A stretch of DNA of 64,000 nt from Pedobacter terrae (GCF_900100705.1 NZ_FNCH01000007.1:197244-261243), one strand, 5' to 3'. Shown: positions 42,640-52,411, counted from the stretch's first letter. Translations and numbers: made by a program. The notes: a model not told the origin generated them from the letters alone.

Positions 42640-43137
42640 TTAAACTTCATCACTATTCTTAGGGTAATCAAAAAGCACCAGTTCTCCTGTTCCTTTACTT
42701 ACCATTTGCCATGAATCAAAAGGAAAAGAAATTAATACCATACCTGCAGTTGGAATGTTATATATGTCCGCATCGCATAACTCATTAGCAAAATCTGTAA
42801 AGCCAGGATTATGACCAAACAGGACGACATGATCTGCACCATTATTCAGGTTATTAACGACTTGAAGTAAAGCGGTGGTATTCGCCTCGTAAATAGATTC
42901 TTCGAACTGGATGTGGTCTATATTGTAGGCTTCCGCAAAATATTTGGCTGTAGATTTGGCCCTTTTTGCAGGACTGCTCACCATCAAATCGACTTTAAAA
43001 CCGCGTTTAATCAATCTTTCGGCCATTTCTGGTGCATTTTCTTTGCCACGTTTGTTCAGCGGGCGATCGAAATCACTTAAATTTATATTTCCCCAATCCG
43101 ATTTGCCATGGCGGACGAGAAGTAGTTTTTTAGCCAT
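42640..43137 (-). CDS. Histidine phosphatase family protein (SixA-like)
   Basis: The 165-residue protein starts MAKKLLLVRHGKSDW, with the RHG phosphohistidine motif at residues 9-11. It has NKRGKENAPEMAERL and a second catalytic histidine in LFGHNPGF near residue 108. The size and order fit the SixA branch, which removes phosphate from phosphohistidine proteins; small-molecule substrates are possible. It overlaps the end of the GT9 gene by eight bases, so the genes are co-translated. Confidence 0.92.
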   Translation of the reverse strand: MAKKLLLVRHGKSDWGNINLSDFDRPLNKRGKENAPEMAERLIKRGFKVDLMVSSPAKRAKSTAKYFAEAYNIDHIQFEESIYEANTTALLQVVNNLNNGADHVVLFGHNPGFTDFANELCDADIYNIPTAGMVLISFPFDSWQMVSKGTGELVLFDYPKNSDEV

Positions 43138-44161
43138 TTAGTTTCTCTTCAATTTTGTTAACGATGGTTTCGGGCTCAATTAAATCTATACAGTTTTCAA
43201 CACCGCAAAGGCAGGGTTTGTTTCCATAAATAGAATTTGGCCTCGCTGGATGATCAATCTGAATGCAATCGCTTTCCTGTTGTCCATATCCTAAAAAACC
43301 AGCGTAAGGATGTGTTGGCCCCCAGATAGATACAACAGGTATACCAACAAGTGATGCCATATGCATGCCGGATGAGTCCATACTTAACATTAAATCCAGG
43401 TTTGAAATAATGGCAAGCTCTTCCGTTAAATTAAAGCTTCCGATTAAATCATAAGTGTTTGGGTATTTTTGAGCCCAGTTTTCGGCAACCTGCTGTTCCT
43501 TGTCGCCACCACCAAATATAAAAAACACATAGCCCAATCGGCTTAATGAGGCTATCACCGTTTCCATTTTTTCCAGCGCATATACTTTATAAATATGCTG
43601 TGCAAAAGGAGAGATGCCGATTTTTTTTGTGGTTCGATCACTAAACAATGTTTTGGCTTTGTAGGGTAAAGCCCGGGCTGATTTACTGATTTGGTGACTG
43701 AGTTTAATGCTGAAACCTAATCCGCGGAAAACATCAGCATAACGCTCAACGGTTTTTCTAAGCGGTTTAAATACCTTTTTATTGGCACGGGTTAAGGCCT
43801 TTTTCTCGGCTCTTCCCTTATCTATGCGTTTAATTTTGGTTCCGGTTAAACGAAAAAAAGTAGAAATTGCCCTGCTTCTTAAATTATCATGTAAATCAGC
43901 TATTGCATCTGGTTGGTAGCTGCGAAGTTCCTGATAAAGTTGATATAATCCATTTATGCCCTTATGAAGGGTTTTTGGCTGGATAGGATGGAAGATCAGA
44001 TTGGGGATATGGTCAAAAAATGGCTTAAAAGCTGGCCGGCTGACCATAATGAGCTCAGCCGCTGGGTTTTGCTCCGAAAATTCTTTTAAAACAGACGCAA
44101 CCATGGCCACGTCGCCCATTGCCGAAAAACGTAAAACGATAATTTTTTGGGTTGTTGACAT
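43130..44161 (-). CDS. Glycosyltransferase family 9 (heptosyltransferase-like)
   Basis: The 343-residue protein opens IIVLRFSAMGDVAMVASVL, the GT-B start of ADP-heptose transferases, and has IGISPFAQHIYKVY near residue 180. The C-terminal nucleotide-sugar site lies near residues 257-290 (SMDSSGMHMASLVGIPVVSI, then WGPTHPYAGF). It probably adds a sugar to lipopolysaccharide core at the inner membrane. The DUF4254 gene upstream is a frequent partner of GT9 genes in this phylum, so the three genes look like one operon. Confidence 0.92.
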   Translation of the reverse strand: MSTTQKIIVLRFSAMGDVAMVASVLKEFSEQNPAAELIMVSRPAFKPFFDHIPNLIFHPIQPKTLHKGINGLYQLYQELRSYQPDAIADLHDNLRSRAISTFFRLTGTKIKRIDKGRAEKKALTRANKKVFKPLRKTVERYADVFRGLGFSIKLSHQISKSARALPYKAKTLFSDRTTKKIGISPFAQHIYKVYALEKMETVIASLSRLGYVFFIFGGGDKEQQVAENWAQKYPNTYDLIGSFNLTEELAIISNLDLMLSMDSSGMHMASLVGIPVVSIWGPTHPYAGFLGYGQQESDCIQIDHPARPNSIYGNKPCLCGVENCIDLIEPETIVNKIEEKLNG

Positions 44162-44195
44162 GAATTTCGCTTTCAGCTTTGGTCTTTCTGCTTTC
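44162..44195. repeat. Word-like spacer (CGCTTTCAGCTTTGGTC)
   Basis: CGCTTTCAGCTTTGGTC and TTTCTGCTTTCC are variants of the words at 23095, 31560 and 38655, here between two minus-strand genes. Confidence 0.6.
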
Positions 44196-44798
44196 CTATG
44201 CTTTATTATACAATACCGGGTTCAAACTCGGATCATTGTACATTTTCATTTGCTTGTATACTTTCATGTATTTTTTGCCCGCCTCAATATCTGCCAGTAA
44301 CTCATTAATGCTGGTTGAAAGATCTTCGCGTTGCGATAAGAGTACATTGAGCTTGGTCTGGCATTGTGCACGATGCTCGGCTGATGCGCTTTCTCGTTCA
44401 GCTTCTTCCTGCATATGGTAAATTTTTAATGCCAAGATAGAAAGCCTGTCTATTGCCCATGCCGGACTTTCTGTGTTGATTTTTGCTTCTGGCAGCGCCG
44501 TAATTCCTTGATAAAGATTTAAAAAATAACCATCTATAAACTCCACCATATCAGTACGCACCTGGTTTTGGGCATCAATGCGTCTCTTCCAGCTCAAACC
44601 TTCAACAGGATCAATCTGAGGATTGCGCACCACATCTTCCATGTGCCATTGAGCGGTATCAATCCAGTTTTTTATATAAAAAAGATGCTCTAAACTTTCG
44701 GCATCGTAGGGGTTTTCAACCGGATGGTCAATATCATCAAACTTGTGGTAGTCTGTAATAACCTGATTAAATATGCGGTTGGCAATTTCACTGATCAT
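44196..44798 (-). CDS. DUF4254 protein
   Basis: The 200-residue, mostly helical protein contains IKNWIDTAQWHMEDVVRNP near residues 42-60, then SWKRRIDAQNQVRTDMVE and a conserved DRLSILALKIYHM helix. That pattern matches DUF4254. The function is unknown. The gene precedes a GT9 glycosyltransferase gene and shares its direction, so a role in envelope glycan synthesis is a fair guess. No signal peptide is seen. Confidence 0.87.
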   Translation of the reverse strand: MISEIANRIFNQVITDYHKFDDIDHPVENPYDAESLEHLFYIKNWIDTAQWHMEDVVRNPQIDPVEGLSWKRRIDAQNQVRTDMVEFIDGYFLNLYQGITALPEAKINTESPAWAIDRLSILALKIYHMQEEAERESASAEHRAQCQTKLNVLLSQREDLSTSINELLADIEAGKKYMKVYKQMKMYNDPSLNPVLYNKA

Positions 44799-44948
44799 GG
44801 GGCAAAGATATTAAAAGATTTCTTATGGTTTGAATACACAGATTTGGGGAACATACAGATTTTTCCTGACGGGATAATTACACAGATTAGGAGATTCCAC
44901 CGATGTTTTTGAAGATATTTTAAACAAGCTTGCTTGAGTTCTTGTCCA

Positions 44949-44997
44949 CCCTAAACCCTAAACCCTAAACCCTAAACCCTAAACCCTAAACCCTAAA
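44949..44997. repeat. Seven perfect CCCTAAA repeats (telomere-like)
   Basis: Seven exact, uninterrupted copies of CCCTAAA run from 44949 to 44997. The polX stop codon (plus-strand CTA at 44993-44995) is part of the last copy. The flank to 44799 carries ACACAGATTTGGGGAAC and related words but no gene. Confidence 0.97.
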
Positions 44998-46669
44998 CGC
45001 TCTTACTATCAAAGTATGCCGTTATCTCTTCCAAAGAAAAAGCATTTAAACATTTTTTAGCGCTTAAACCGCCTTTGCGGGCCACTAAAATACCGTAATG
45101 CATGTCATGGAAACCTTCAGTACGGTGGGCATCGGGGTTTACAGACAATAATACACCTTTTTCAAGCGCATAGCGGTGCCAGCGCCAGTCTAAATCTAAA
45201 CGTAAAGGGTTGGCATTGATTTCAATTACCACGCTATTGGCCGCACAGGCATCGATAATTTTTTTATAATCGATAGGGTAGCCGGCCCTGCTCAATAATA
45301 AACGGCCGGTTGGGTGGCCTAAAATAGTGGTATAAGGGTTTTCAATTGCTTTTAATAAACGGGCGGTTGCCTTGCTTTCGTCCATGCGGAGGTTACTGTG
45401 TACAGAAGCAACCACAAAATCGAATGTTTTAAGGATATCGTCTGGATAATCTAGCGATCCATCGCTTAAAATATCACTTTCAATTCCCTTGAATATTTTA
45501 AATGGAGCCAGTTTCTTGTTTAATTCATCAATTTCCTGGTGTTGCGCAAAAACGCGTTGTTCGTTTAACCCTTTGGCGTAAACTGCGGTTTTAGAGTGAT
45601 CGCAGATTCCCAAATACTGGAGATTTAGATTTTCTTTACAGTAAACGGCCATTTGTTCCAGCGTGTGCACACCATCGCTCCAGGTGGAGTGGTTGTGTAA
45701 GCTACCCTTCAAATCTTCGTACTGTATTAAGGTGGGGAGTTTATTGGCTTTAGCTAGTTCAATTTCATCGAAATCTTCACGAAGCTCGGGCTCGATAAAA
45801 GCTAATCCGGCCTTGCTGTAAATTTCTTCTTCATTTGCAAAAGGTCCGCCGCCTGCTAAAGCCAACACTTTTTCAACATGTTCCTTATTTCCGGTTAAAG
45901 TAAACCATGCTAAATAAAAGGCTTGTTTTTCTACTATATAGATTTTAATCCTAAGTCCGGCTTCGGTTGTACAAATGTAAGATTGCTCCGCTTCAATAAG
46001 CGAAAGTGGTTCGAAAGTAGGTAAATTTTGTTTAATGGTGTCAATATTTTCTGTGCCGATTACAATTTCCAGTTCATCAATAATCTCACATGTGCGTCGG
46101 TACTGACCAGCGAAACCTAAAATTGCAGCTTGATCAATTTTTCCGACCCAATCAGCAAGTTGTATAAATAATGTTTTGGCAAACCCCTCTACCTGTGCAT
46201 ATAAAAACCTTCCGTTAGCTGCCAGTTTAAACTCAATGGCATTCTTAATCTCTTCCTGCGTTTTTAAACCAAAACCTTTGGCCTCAATTAAGCGGTTTTC
46301 GTTGCAGGCGTAATATAATTCACCTATACTTTCTATTCCTAAGGTACGCCAGATGATCAATATTTTTTTTGGTCCGATGCCCTTTATACCCAGCATTTCT
46401 ATCACACCTTCAGGGGTTCTTTCGAGTATTTCGTTAAGCTCCTGTAATTCTCCTGTTTGGAGGAGTTCTATGATTTTGGATGCCAGTCCTTTACCTATGC
46501 CATCAATTTTATCCATTTCATCCAGCGGTTTGTCTTTTAAAGCAAAAGGCAGTTTATCCACTTTAAAATAGGCATTTGCAACCGATTTAATTTTGAAGGG
46601 GTTTTCTTCGTGCAGTTCCATAAGCTGCGATAAGAGGCGTAAGGTACGGGCGATGGTCTTATTTTCCAT
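44993..46669 (-). CDS. polX: DNA polymerase/3'-5' exonuclease PolX-like, with PHP domain
   Basis: From the ATG at 46669 the product is 558 residues. It has helix-hairpin-helix segments (IDGIGKGLASKI near residue 58, LGIKGIGPKKILII near 95), a PolX palm and thumb, and a C-terminal PHP domain with GSLHNHSTWSDG near 322-333 and ICDHSKTA. Bacterial PolX fills short gaps and trims 3' ends in repair. The palm motif reads IDELEIVIG where active PolX has GDLDILV, so polymerase activity is doubtful. The stop codon lies in a CCCTAAA repeat. An upstream start at 46699 is less likely. Confidence 0.9.
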   Translation of the reverse strand: MENKTIARTLRLLSQLMELHEENPFKIKSVANAYFKVDKLPFALKDKPLDEMDKIDGIGKGLASKIIELLQTGELQELNEILERTPEGVIEMLGIKGIGPKKILIIWRTLGIESIGELYYACNENRLIEAKGFGLKTQEEIKNAIEFKLAANGRFLYAQVEGFAKTLFIQLADWVGKIDQAAILGFAGQYRRTCEIIDELEIVIGTENIDTIKQNLPTFEPLSLIEAEQSYICTTEAGLRIKIYIVEKQAFYLAWFTLTGNKEHVEKVLALAGGGPFANEEEIYSKAGLAFIEPELREDFDEIELAKANKLPTLIQYEDLKGSLHNHSTWSDGVHTLEQMAVYCKENLNLQYLGICDHSKTAVYAKGLNEQRVFAQHQEIDELNKKLAPFKIFKGIESDILSDGSLDYPDDILKTFDFVVASVHSNLRMDESKATARLLKAIENPYTTILGHPTGRLLLSRAGYPIDYKKIIDACAANSVVIEINANPLRLDLDWRWHRYALEKGVLLSVNPDAHRTEGFHDMHYGILVARKGGLSAKKCLNAFSLEEITAYFDSKSV

Positions 46670-46754
46670 AAGGGGTAAAATTAGGAAATAATGCCTCAAA
46701 TCTTAGCTGGCAAAGAAATTAAAACACAATTTTAATAATTGTTGTTTTACACTC

Positions 46755-47383
46755 ATGAAAAATGTAAAATTAGCCCTTTTGGGATTAAGTATAGGTTTGG
46801 CAGCATGCCAATCTGCCAATAAAATGATGAGCATAAAACGGATTCAGTAAGTAACTTAAAATCGGCGAAAACGCAAGATGTAGATGCGCGGTTCCTGATC
46901 GTGGCCGGTAAATCTATTGGGGAAATTTCTTTAGGAGAAAATATGGAACAGGTAGCTGAAAAACTTGGCCGACCTGATGCCGGCGATGCTGCAATGGGAA
47001 AAGCCTGGGGGATCTGGTACGGTAGCGACTCCACAGCAAAGCGGAGGGACGAAATTGCCATTTATTCCTCTTATCGCGATACCAGTATGCGGGTTAAAGA
47101 CGTGAAGCAGATCAGGATCACTTCAAATGCATTCAAAACTCAGGATGGTTTGGCTACAGGTGCTAATTTGGAAGATACTAAACTAAAATTCCCTGATATC
47201 AAAAAACTTTCTTCTTATCTAAATGAAAAGAAAGATACCGTAGTTGTGTATGATGCAAAAAAAGAGGGAATTGGTTTCGAATTTTTAAAAGGAAAAAGCA
47301 TTTCCCTAACTGTACATCCGGTAAATACTGCCGTTAACGATACTTACTTAACCCTGCATCCCGAGTGGAAACTGATTAATTAG
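46755..47383 (+). pseudogene. Envelope lipoprotein gene with a single-base frameshift
   Basis: ATG at 46755 opens MKNVKLALLGLSIGLAACQS, a clean lipoprotein signal with lipobox LAAC. The frame stops at 46851 after KRIQ. The next frame continues NDEHKTDSVSNLKSAK into a sound domain of about 170 residues (AGKSIGEISLGENMEQVAEK, and so on to LHPEWKLIN). One extra A in the A4 run at 46821-46824 would restore a protein of about 209 residues. Either this copy is broken or the assembly lost one base. The family was not recognised. The intact domain could only be made from the GTG at 46901. Confidence 0.85.
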
Positions 47384-47458
47384 AGATAAAGTAAAATGTA
47401 AAATGGAATAGGAGGTAGTTCCGTCTTCCATTTTACATCCTCCATCTTATATAATTTC
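47384..47458. repeat. Word-like inverted spacer (AAAATGTAAAATGGAA / TTCCATTTTACATCC)
   Basis: AGTAAAATGTAAAATGGAAT, then GGAGGTAGTTCC, then CTTCCATTTTACATCCTCC form an imperfect inverted repeat between two convergent genes. It may act as a terminator in both directions. Confidence 0.7.
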
Positions 47459-49225
47459 CTATTTAATTACCGCTTCAAATGGCATCCTGGCCTGTATTCC
47501 AGAGCTTGCGATCACTTTTTTCATCTGTTGGTAAAGCATATAATTATCACCCAGTTCCTGTTTGGTATAATAGGTTTTAATCCTGTCTGTACCTTCATCC
47601 ATTAGTGATTTCCATGGATCTATTACATCAGGATATTCTACTACCTTATAATTCTTGAGTTTGGCTTTTTTAGCAGCAGCCTTAATCGCATCATTAAAAC
47701 CTCCAATTCTATCGGCCAAGCCAATTTGAACGGCATCTGTTCCAATCCAAACGTGGCCTCCGCCAATACTGTCGATATAGGCTTTACTTTTCTTTCTGCC
47801 ATCGGCTACCCGACTCACAAAACCGCTGTAAACTCTGTTTAACTCATTTTGGATGATAAATCTTTCACCTGCAGTCATAGGACGGTTGGTCGCCATAATA
47901 TCTGCATATTTGCCCGTTTTAACACCATCAAATGTAATACCCAGTTTATTGGTCATTAAGTTCTGGAAGTTTGGAATAATACCAAATACCCCTATAGAAC
48001 CTGTAATGGTATTCGGTTGCACAAAAATGCTGTCGGCAGCACAGCCGATATAATAACCACCTGATGCGGCTACATCGCCGAACGATGCAATAACCGGCTT
48101 TTCTTTTCTGGTCAATACAACCTCTCTCCAGATTACATCCGAAGCTAAAGCACTACCTCCTGGTGAGTTTACGCGCAGCACAACCGCTTTAATATCATCA
48201 TCTAAACGGGCTTTCCTGATTGCTCTGGAAATACGTTCTGATCCGATCTGGTTATCAGAACCTTCTCCGCCATTAATTTCGCCATTGGCATAAATTACCG
48301 CAACTTTGTCTTTTCCTTCGCCTGTATCGCTATTGTTTTTGGCATAATCGTTAATCGAAACCGAGCGGATATTTTCTCCTCTGGTTCTGCCAGATAATCC
48401 TTTTAATTCCTCTAAAATCTGATCTTTATATTTTAAAGCATCGATCATTTTAAAGTTTACGGCATCTTGTGGCTGTTGTACTTTATAGTTGTCAGCGATG
48501 CTGTAAAGGCTATCTTTTTGGATATTTCTACTCGCTGCAATGTCGCTTAAGAATGTATTGTACAAACCACCAACATAAGCCGTAACCTGTTTCCGGTTAT
48601 AATCGCTCATTTTATCTAAGATAAAAGGCTCAACCGCACTTTTATAGTTTCCTACACGGATCACCTGCATTTCTACACCAACTTTTTCTAAGGTTCCCTT
48701 AAAAAAGGTAAGCTCAGAGCTAAATCCTTTAAACTCTAAAGCGCCTTCGGGATTTAAATATAGTTTATCAGCTACTGATGCTAAATAATAAGCCCCTTGG
48801 GTATACACTTCGCTGTAGGCAATAATTTTTTTATGTGATTTTTTAAAATCGATGAGTGCATTTCTCACCTCGCGTAGCGTAGCAAAACCCGCATTCGGAC
48901 TGCTCACATTCAGGTAGATACATTTAATATTATCATCTGTTTTGGCTTTTTGCAAAGCTTTTAAGAAGTCGTTTAAGCCTATGGCATCTTTATCGTCACC
49001 TCCAACAATCGGAAGGTTACCAAATGTTTTTTTAGGCGTACGTTCTGTAATGGCTTGATCCAGATTTAGGAACAGTACCGAATTGTTAGAAACTGTAATG
49101 GTTTTATCGCTATCAATAGAAGATATTAATCCCACAACCACTACGAAGCAGATAATAAATACGATTATGATCGATAAGAAAAAGCCTAACATAGAGGCAA
49201 ATAAATACTTAAAGAATTCTCTCAT
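47459..49225 (-). CDS. sppA: Signal peptide peptidase SppA, 67K type
   Basis: The 588-residue protein has one N-terminal helix (residues 10-34) and two Clp-like halves. The catalytic lysine is in IRVGNYKSAVEPF near residue 195 of the first half, and the nucleophilic serine is in GDVAASGGYYIG near residue 390 of the second half. This is the full-length SppA with its Ser/Lys dyad split between domains. It digests cleaved signal peptides in the inner membrane, facing the periplasm. Confidence 0.95.
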   Translation of the reverse strand: MREFFKYLFASMLGFFLSIIIVFIICFVVVVGLISSIDSDKTITVSNNSVLFLNLDQAITERTPKKTFGNLPIVGGDDKDAIGLNDFLKALQKAKTDDNIKCIYLNVSSPNAGFATLREVRNALIDFKKSHKKIIAYSEVYTQGAYYLASVADKLYLNPEGALEFKGFSSELTFFKGTLEKVGVEMQVIRVGNYKSAVEPFILDKMSDYNRKQVTAYVGGLYNTFLSDIAASRNIQKDSLYSIADNYKVQQPQDAVNFKMIDALKYKDQILEELKGLSGRTRGENIRSVSINDYAKNNSDTGEGKDKVAVIYANGEINGGEGSDNQIGSERISRAIRKARLDDDIKAVVLRVNSPGGSALASDVIWREVVLTRKEKPVIASFGDVAASGGYYIGCAADSIFVQPNTITGSIGVFGIIPNFQNLMTNKLGITFDGVKTGKYADIMATNRPMTAGERFIIQNELNRVYSGFVSRVADGRKKSKAYIDSIGGGHVWIGTDAVQIGLADRIGGFNDAIKAAAKKAKLKNYKVVEYPDVIDPWKSLMDEGTDRIKTYYTKQELGDNYMLYQQMKKVIASSGIQARMPFEAVIK

Positions 49226-49235
49226 TTAAATGTTT

Positions 49236-49243
49236 TAATTTTG
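49236..49243 (+). promoter_or_regulatory. Possible folK promoter -7 box TAATTTTG
   Basis: The box lies 22 bases before the folK start in the short divergent gap with sppA. No clear TTTG at -33 was found. Confidence 0.4.
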
Positions 49244-49265
49244 TGCTGTAAAGATATAAAAATAC

Positions 49266-49772
49266 ATGATGCTTAATCAAGCTTTAGAGTACAGTACGGC
49301 TTATTTGTTACTAGGTGGAAATTTAGGCAATAGAGAGGCTAATTTGAAGCAAGCCATTGAATTATTGAATGATAAAATTGGTAAGGTATTAGCCGTTTCA
49401 TCGCTTTACGAAACGGCTGCATGGGGCAAAACCGATCAGCCAGCATTTTTAAACCAGGCAGTAGCATTGCAAACTAATTTAAGTGCGTTAGAAGTTTTAG
49501 ATCTGGCCTTAAGTATAGAACAGGAACTGGGCAGGGTAAGAAAAGATAAATGGGGAGAGCGTTTAATTGATATCGATCTTATCCTTTTTGGAGATCAGAT
49601 CATCAACATGCCAGATAAACTTCAGGTACCTCATCCGCATATGCAACACCGGAAATTCGTGATGGAACCTTTGGCCGAGATTGCCCCCGACGTGATACAT
49701 CCTGTATTGGGGGAAACAATTTTGTTCATCAGTCGCAATATTGACGATCCGCTTGAGGTTAAAAAACTGTAA
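49266..49772 (+). CDS. folK: 2-amino-4-hydroxy-6-hydroxymethyldihydropteridine diphosphokinase
   Basis: The 168-residue enzyme shows YLLLGGNLGNREANL near residue 14, the substrate-binding VSSLYETAAWGKTDQPAFLNQ (residues 45-65), and RKDKWGERLIDIDLILFGD with the metal-binding DIDL near 105. It adds pyrophosphate to hydroxymethyl-dihydropterin in folate synthesis. ATG at 49266 and 49269 are both possible. It is divergent from sppA. Confidence 0.95.
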   Translation: MMLNQALEYSTAYLLLGGNLGNREANLKQAIELLNDKIGKVLAVSSLYETAAWGKTDQPAFLNQAVALQTNLSALEVLDLALSIEQELGRVRKDKWGERLIDIDLILFGDQIINMPDKLQVPHPHMQHRKFVMEPLAEIAPDVIHPVLGETILFISRNIDDPLEVKKL

Positions 49773-49876
49773 CGCATTAACTTTTAATTTTGCAGAGAAG
49801 GAATACCGTTTTTAAAGGATTATCTAATGCGCATTGATCAGCGATTTTAATCTTCTTAATCTGCGGGAAAACTTAG

Positions 49877-50569
49877 TTATATTTTGTGATTAGCCGTTGC
49901 GCCCTTAAAATGCAGAAAAGATAAAGCAATATATAATACCAGAACAAAAGGTATCGCCGCAAATTGTAGAAAGCCAATTAATATGGCCGACAGCACGAGG
50001 AAAATGAATTTGATTTTATTTTTCGCCCAGCTCAAATTGCTGAATTTTAAAGAGAATATTTTTATTTCGCTTACCAGTAAGAAGCTTGTGATTGCGGTAA
50101 TAGCGATCAGCAAAATGCTGGAGGAAATAATTTGTGGATAATCATGCGCAATATAAGGTAACGAACAGATAAACAAAGTATTCATTGGCGTATTCAAGCC
50201 GATAAAATCTTCCGTTTGCCTGGTATCATTGTTAAATTTGGCCAATCTAAGCGCCGAAAAAATAGTAATAATAAAACCGAGATAGGGAAGGTATTCAGAT
50301 GAATAGTCGCTTGCTTTTAATAAGTGAAACATAATTACACCCGGTAAAAAGCCAAAACTCACCATATCTGCCAAAGAATCGAGATCTTTTCCAATGGCCG
50401 ATTTTACATTTAGTAAACGGGCAACCATACCATCGAAAAAATCGAATATTCCAGATAAAATAACGAAATAAGCTGCAGTTTCTAGATGGCCTTTAAATGC
50501 AAAAACGATTCCAATACAGCCAGAAAAAAGGTTTGCACAGGTAATCGCATTAGGGAGATGCCTTTTCAT
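49877..50569 (-). CDS. pssA: CDP-diacylglycerol--serine O-phosphatidyltransferase
   Basis: The 230-residue membrane protein carries the CDP-alcohol transferase motif DGMVARLL...GKDLDSLADMVSFG (residues about 47-74), with its Asp residues in the DG-AR-G-D-D pattern. About seven helices are visible. It makes phosphatidylserine, the precursor of phosphatidylethanolamine. It is followed by no partner gene, and the upstream gap to rho is filled with GGGTTTAGGG words. Confidence 0.93.
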   Translation of the reverse strand: MKRHLPNAITCANLFSGCIGIVFAFKGHLETAAYFVILSGIFDFFDGMVARLLNVKSAIGKDLDSLADMVSFGFLPGVIMFHLLKASDYSSEYLPYLGFIITIFSALRLAKFNNDTRQTEDFIGLNTPMNTLFICSLPYIAHDYPQIISSSILLIAITAITSFLLVSEIKIFSLKFSNLSWAKNKIKFIFLVLSAILIGFLQFAAIPFVLVLYIALSFLHFKGATANHKI

Positions 50570-50656
50570 AGGTATAAGGTGTAGGGTTTAGGGTGTAAGG
50601 TTTAGGGTTTCCAATCTGGGTACCTAAACCTTACACCTTTTACCTTTAAGCTTTTC
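50570..50656. repeat. Word-like inverted spacer (GTAGGGTTTAGGGTG / CCTAAACCTTACACC)
   Basis: GTAGGGTTTAGGGTGTAAGG words in the first half face CCTAAACCTTACACCTTTTA words in the second, an imperfect inverted repeat between the rho stop and the pssA start. Confidence 0.8.
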
Positions 50657-52411
50657 TTAGCTATTCATCGAAATTAAGAACTCTTCGTTACTTTTCGTTC
50701 CTTTTATCTGAGATTGAACAAATTCCATTGCTTCCTGGCTGTTCATATCAGCAAGGTGGTTACGTAAAATCCAAACGCGCTGTAACGTGTCTCTGTCGTG
50801 CAATAAATCGTCGCGACGGGTACTTGATGCTGTAATATCGATAGCAGGGAAGATCCGTTTGTTAGATAATTTACGGTCTAATTGAAGCTCCATGTTACCT
50901 GTTCCTTTAAATTCTTCGAAAATCACCTCATCCATTTTAGAACCTGTATCGGTTAATGCAGTAGCTAAAATGGTTAATGAACCTCCGTTTTCGATGTTAC
51001 GCGCGGCACCAAAGAAACGTTTTGGTTTGTGCAGGGCATTGGCATCAACACCACCTGATAATATTTTACCTGACGCTGGTGCGGTAGTATTATACGCTCT
51101 GGCTAAACGGGTAATCGAATCTAAAAGAATCACTACATCATGCCCGCTTTCTACCAAACGTTTTGATTTCTCTAAAACAATGTTGGCAATTTTAACGTGA
51201 CGCTCAGCTGGCTCATCAAAAGTTGAGGCAATTACCTCCGCTCTTACACTGCGTGCCATATCGGTAACCTCTTCCGGGCGCTCATCAATTAATAAGATAA
51301 TTAAATAAACTTCCGGATGGTTCTTGGCAATGGCATTGGCCACTTCTTTTAACAAATTGGTTTTACCTGTTTTAGGCTGCGCAACAATTAAACCACGCTG
51401 TCCTTTACCAATTGGTGTAAATAAATCCATAATACGGGTAGAGTAGTTGCTCGTATCCGTAAACAGGTTTAATCTTTCGGTTGGGAAAAGTGGTGTTAAA
51501 TAATCAAAAGGAACGCGGTCGCGAACCTCGGCAGGGATTCTGCCGTTAATGGTTTCTACACGAACCAACGGGAAATATTTTTCTCCTTCTTTTGGCGGAC
51601 GGATACTACCTTTTACGGTATCACCGGTTTTTAATCCAAAAAGTTTGATTTGAGACTGAGATACATAAATATCATCAGGAGAAGTTAAATAGTTGTAATC
51701 TGCCGAGCGCAAGAAACCGTAACCATCAGGCATAATTTCTAAAACGCCTTCATTTGTAATAACGTTATCGAAATCCAGGTTAGAGTAACTGTTTTCGTTT
51801 TTGTGGTGATTGCCACCGCCCGGTTGTTTTTGCTGGCGGTTTTCATCACGTTGTGGTTTTTCCTGTTTTTCTTTAGGCTCTTGTTTTTGTTTGGGAGCTA
51901 CCGGAAGTACTTCTGCACTTTCCTCTATCAAAGCTGAGATCGGTTTTACACTTTCTTCAGCTTCAACAGTTCTGTCGGGCTGTCTTTCTGGTTGTTGCTG
52001 GTGCTGCGGTTCATCAAACAGGGTCACAGCATCTCTTCTTTTTTCAACTGGTGCTGCAGCCTCCGTTTTTGTTAACCTTGCTCTTTTTTTAACAGGTTTT
52101 TCATCTGTAGCAAGAGGCTTTTCTTCTGTTGTAACAGGTTGTTCAGCAACTACCACTGGAGCTGCTGCTGCTGCTGCAACTTTTGGTGCTTTTACAGCTT
52201 TGGTTTTAGGTGTACGTGTAGCTGCAACAGGTTCAGTTTCGCTATAAGGATCTGCACCAGATTTAGCGGCATTTATAATTTCTTGCTGGTGTAAGAGTAC
52301 TTCAACAAGGTCAATTTTTCTTAGGGAGTCGGCACCTTCAATGCCATAGCTTTTTGCCAGCTCACGTAATTCTGTTGTGAGCTTTTCATTTAATTCTGTT
52401 TTACTAAACAT
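50657..52411 (-). CDS. rho: Transcription termination factor Rho
   Basis: The 584-residue protein has an N-terminal Rho_N segment ([19 protein letters not shown]) and an extra low-complexity region of about 160 residues (residues 55-215) rich in Ala, Pro, Lys, Glu and Gln. The RNA-binding cold-shock fold ([16 protein letters not shown]) is followed by the RecA-like motor with Walker A QPKTGKT near residue 350 and Walker [14 protein letters not shown]. It is a hexameric RNA helicase that ends transcription. Charged N-terminal insertions are common in Bacteroidota Rho. Confidence 0.97.
   Translation of the reverse strand: MFSKTELNEKLTTELRELAKSYGIEGADSLRKIDLVEVLLHQQEIINAAKSGADPYSETEPVAATRTPKTKAVKAPKVAAAAAAPVVVAEQPVTTEEKPLATDEKPVKKRARLTKTEAAAPVEKRRDAVTLFDEPQHQQQPERQPDRTVEAEESVKPISALIEESAEVLPVAPKQKQEPKEKQEKPQRDENRQQKQPGGGNHHKNENSYSNLDFDNVITNEGVLEIMPDGYGFLRSADYNYLTSPDDIYVSQSQIKLFGLKTGDTVKGSIRPPKEGEKYFPLVRVETINGRIPAEVRDRVPFDYLTPLFPTERLNLFTDTSNYSTRIMDLFTPIGKGQRGLIVAQPKTGKTNLLKEVANAIAKNHPEVYLIILLIDERPEEVTDMARSVRAEVIASTFDEPAERHVKIANIVLEKSKRLVESGHDVVILLDSITRLARAYNTTAPASGKILSGGVDANALHKPKRFFGAARNIENGGSLTILATALTDTGSKMDEVIFEEFKGTGNMELQLDRKLSNKRIFPAIDITASSTRRDDLLHDRDTLQRVWILRNHLADMNSQEAMEFVQSQIKGTKSNEEFLISMNS

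Noticed and set aside
44949..44997. Linear chromosome end marked by telomere-type repeats
   Set aside because: The repeat is internal, short and flanked by ordinary genes on both sides; it fits the local word-repeat family.
51810..52247. Plus-strand 145-residue frame opposite rho
   Set aside because: It mirrors the Ala/Lys/Gln-rich insertion of rho and has a cysteine/serine-rich composition typical of an antisense shadow.
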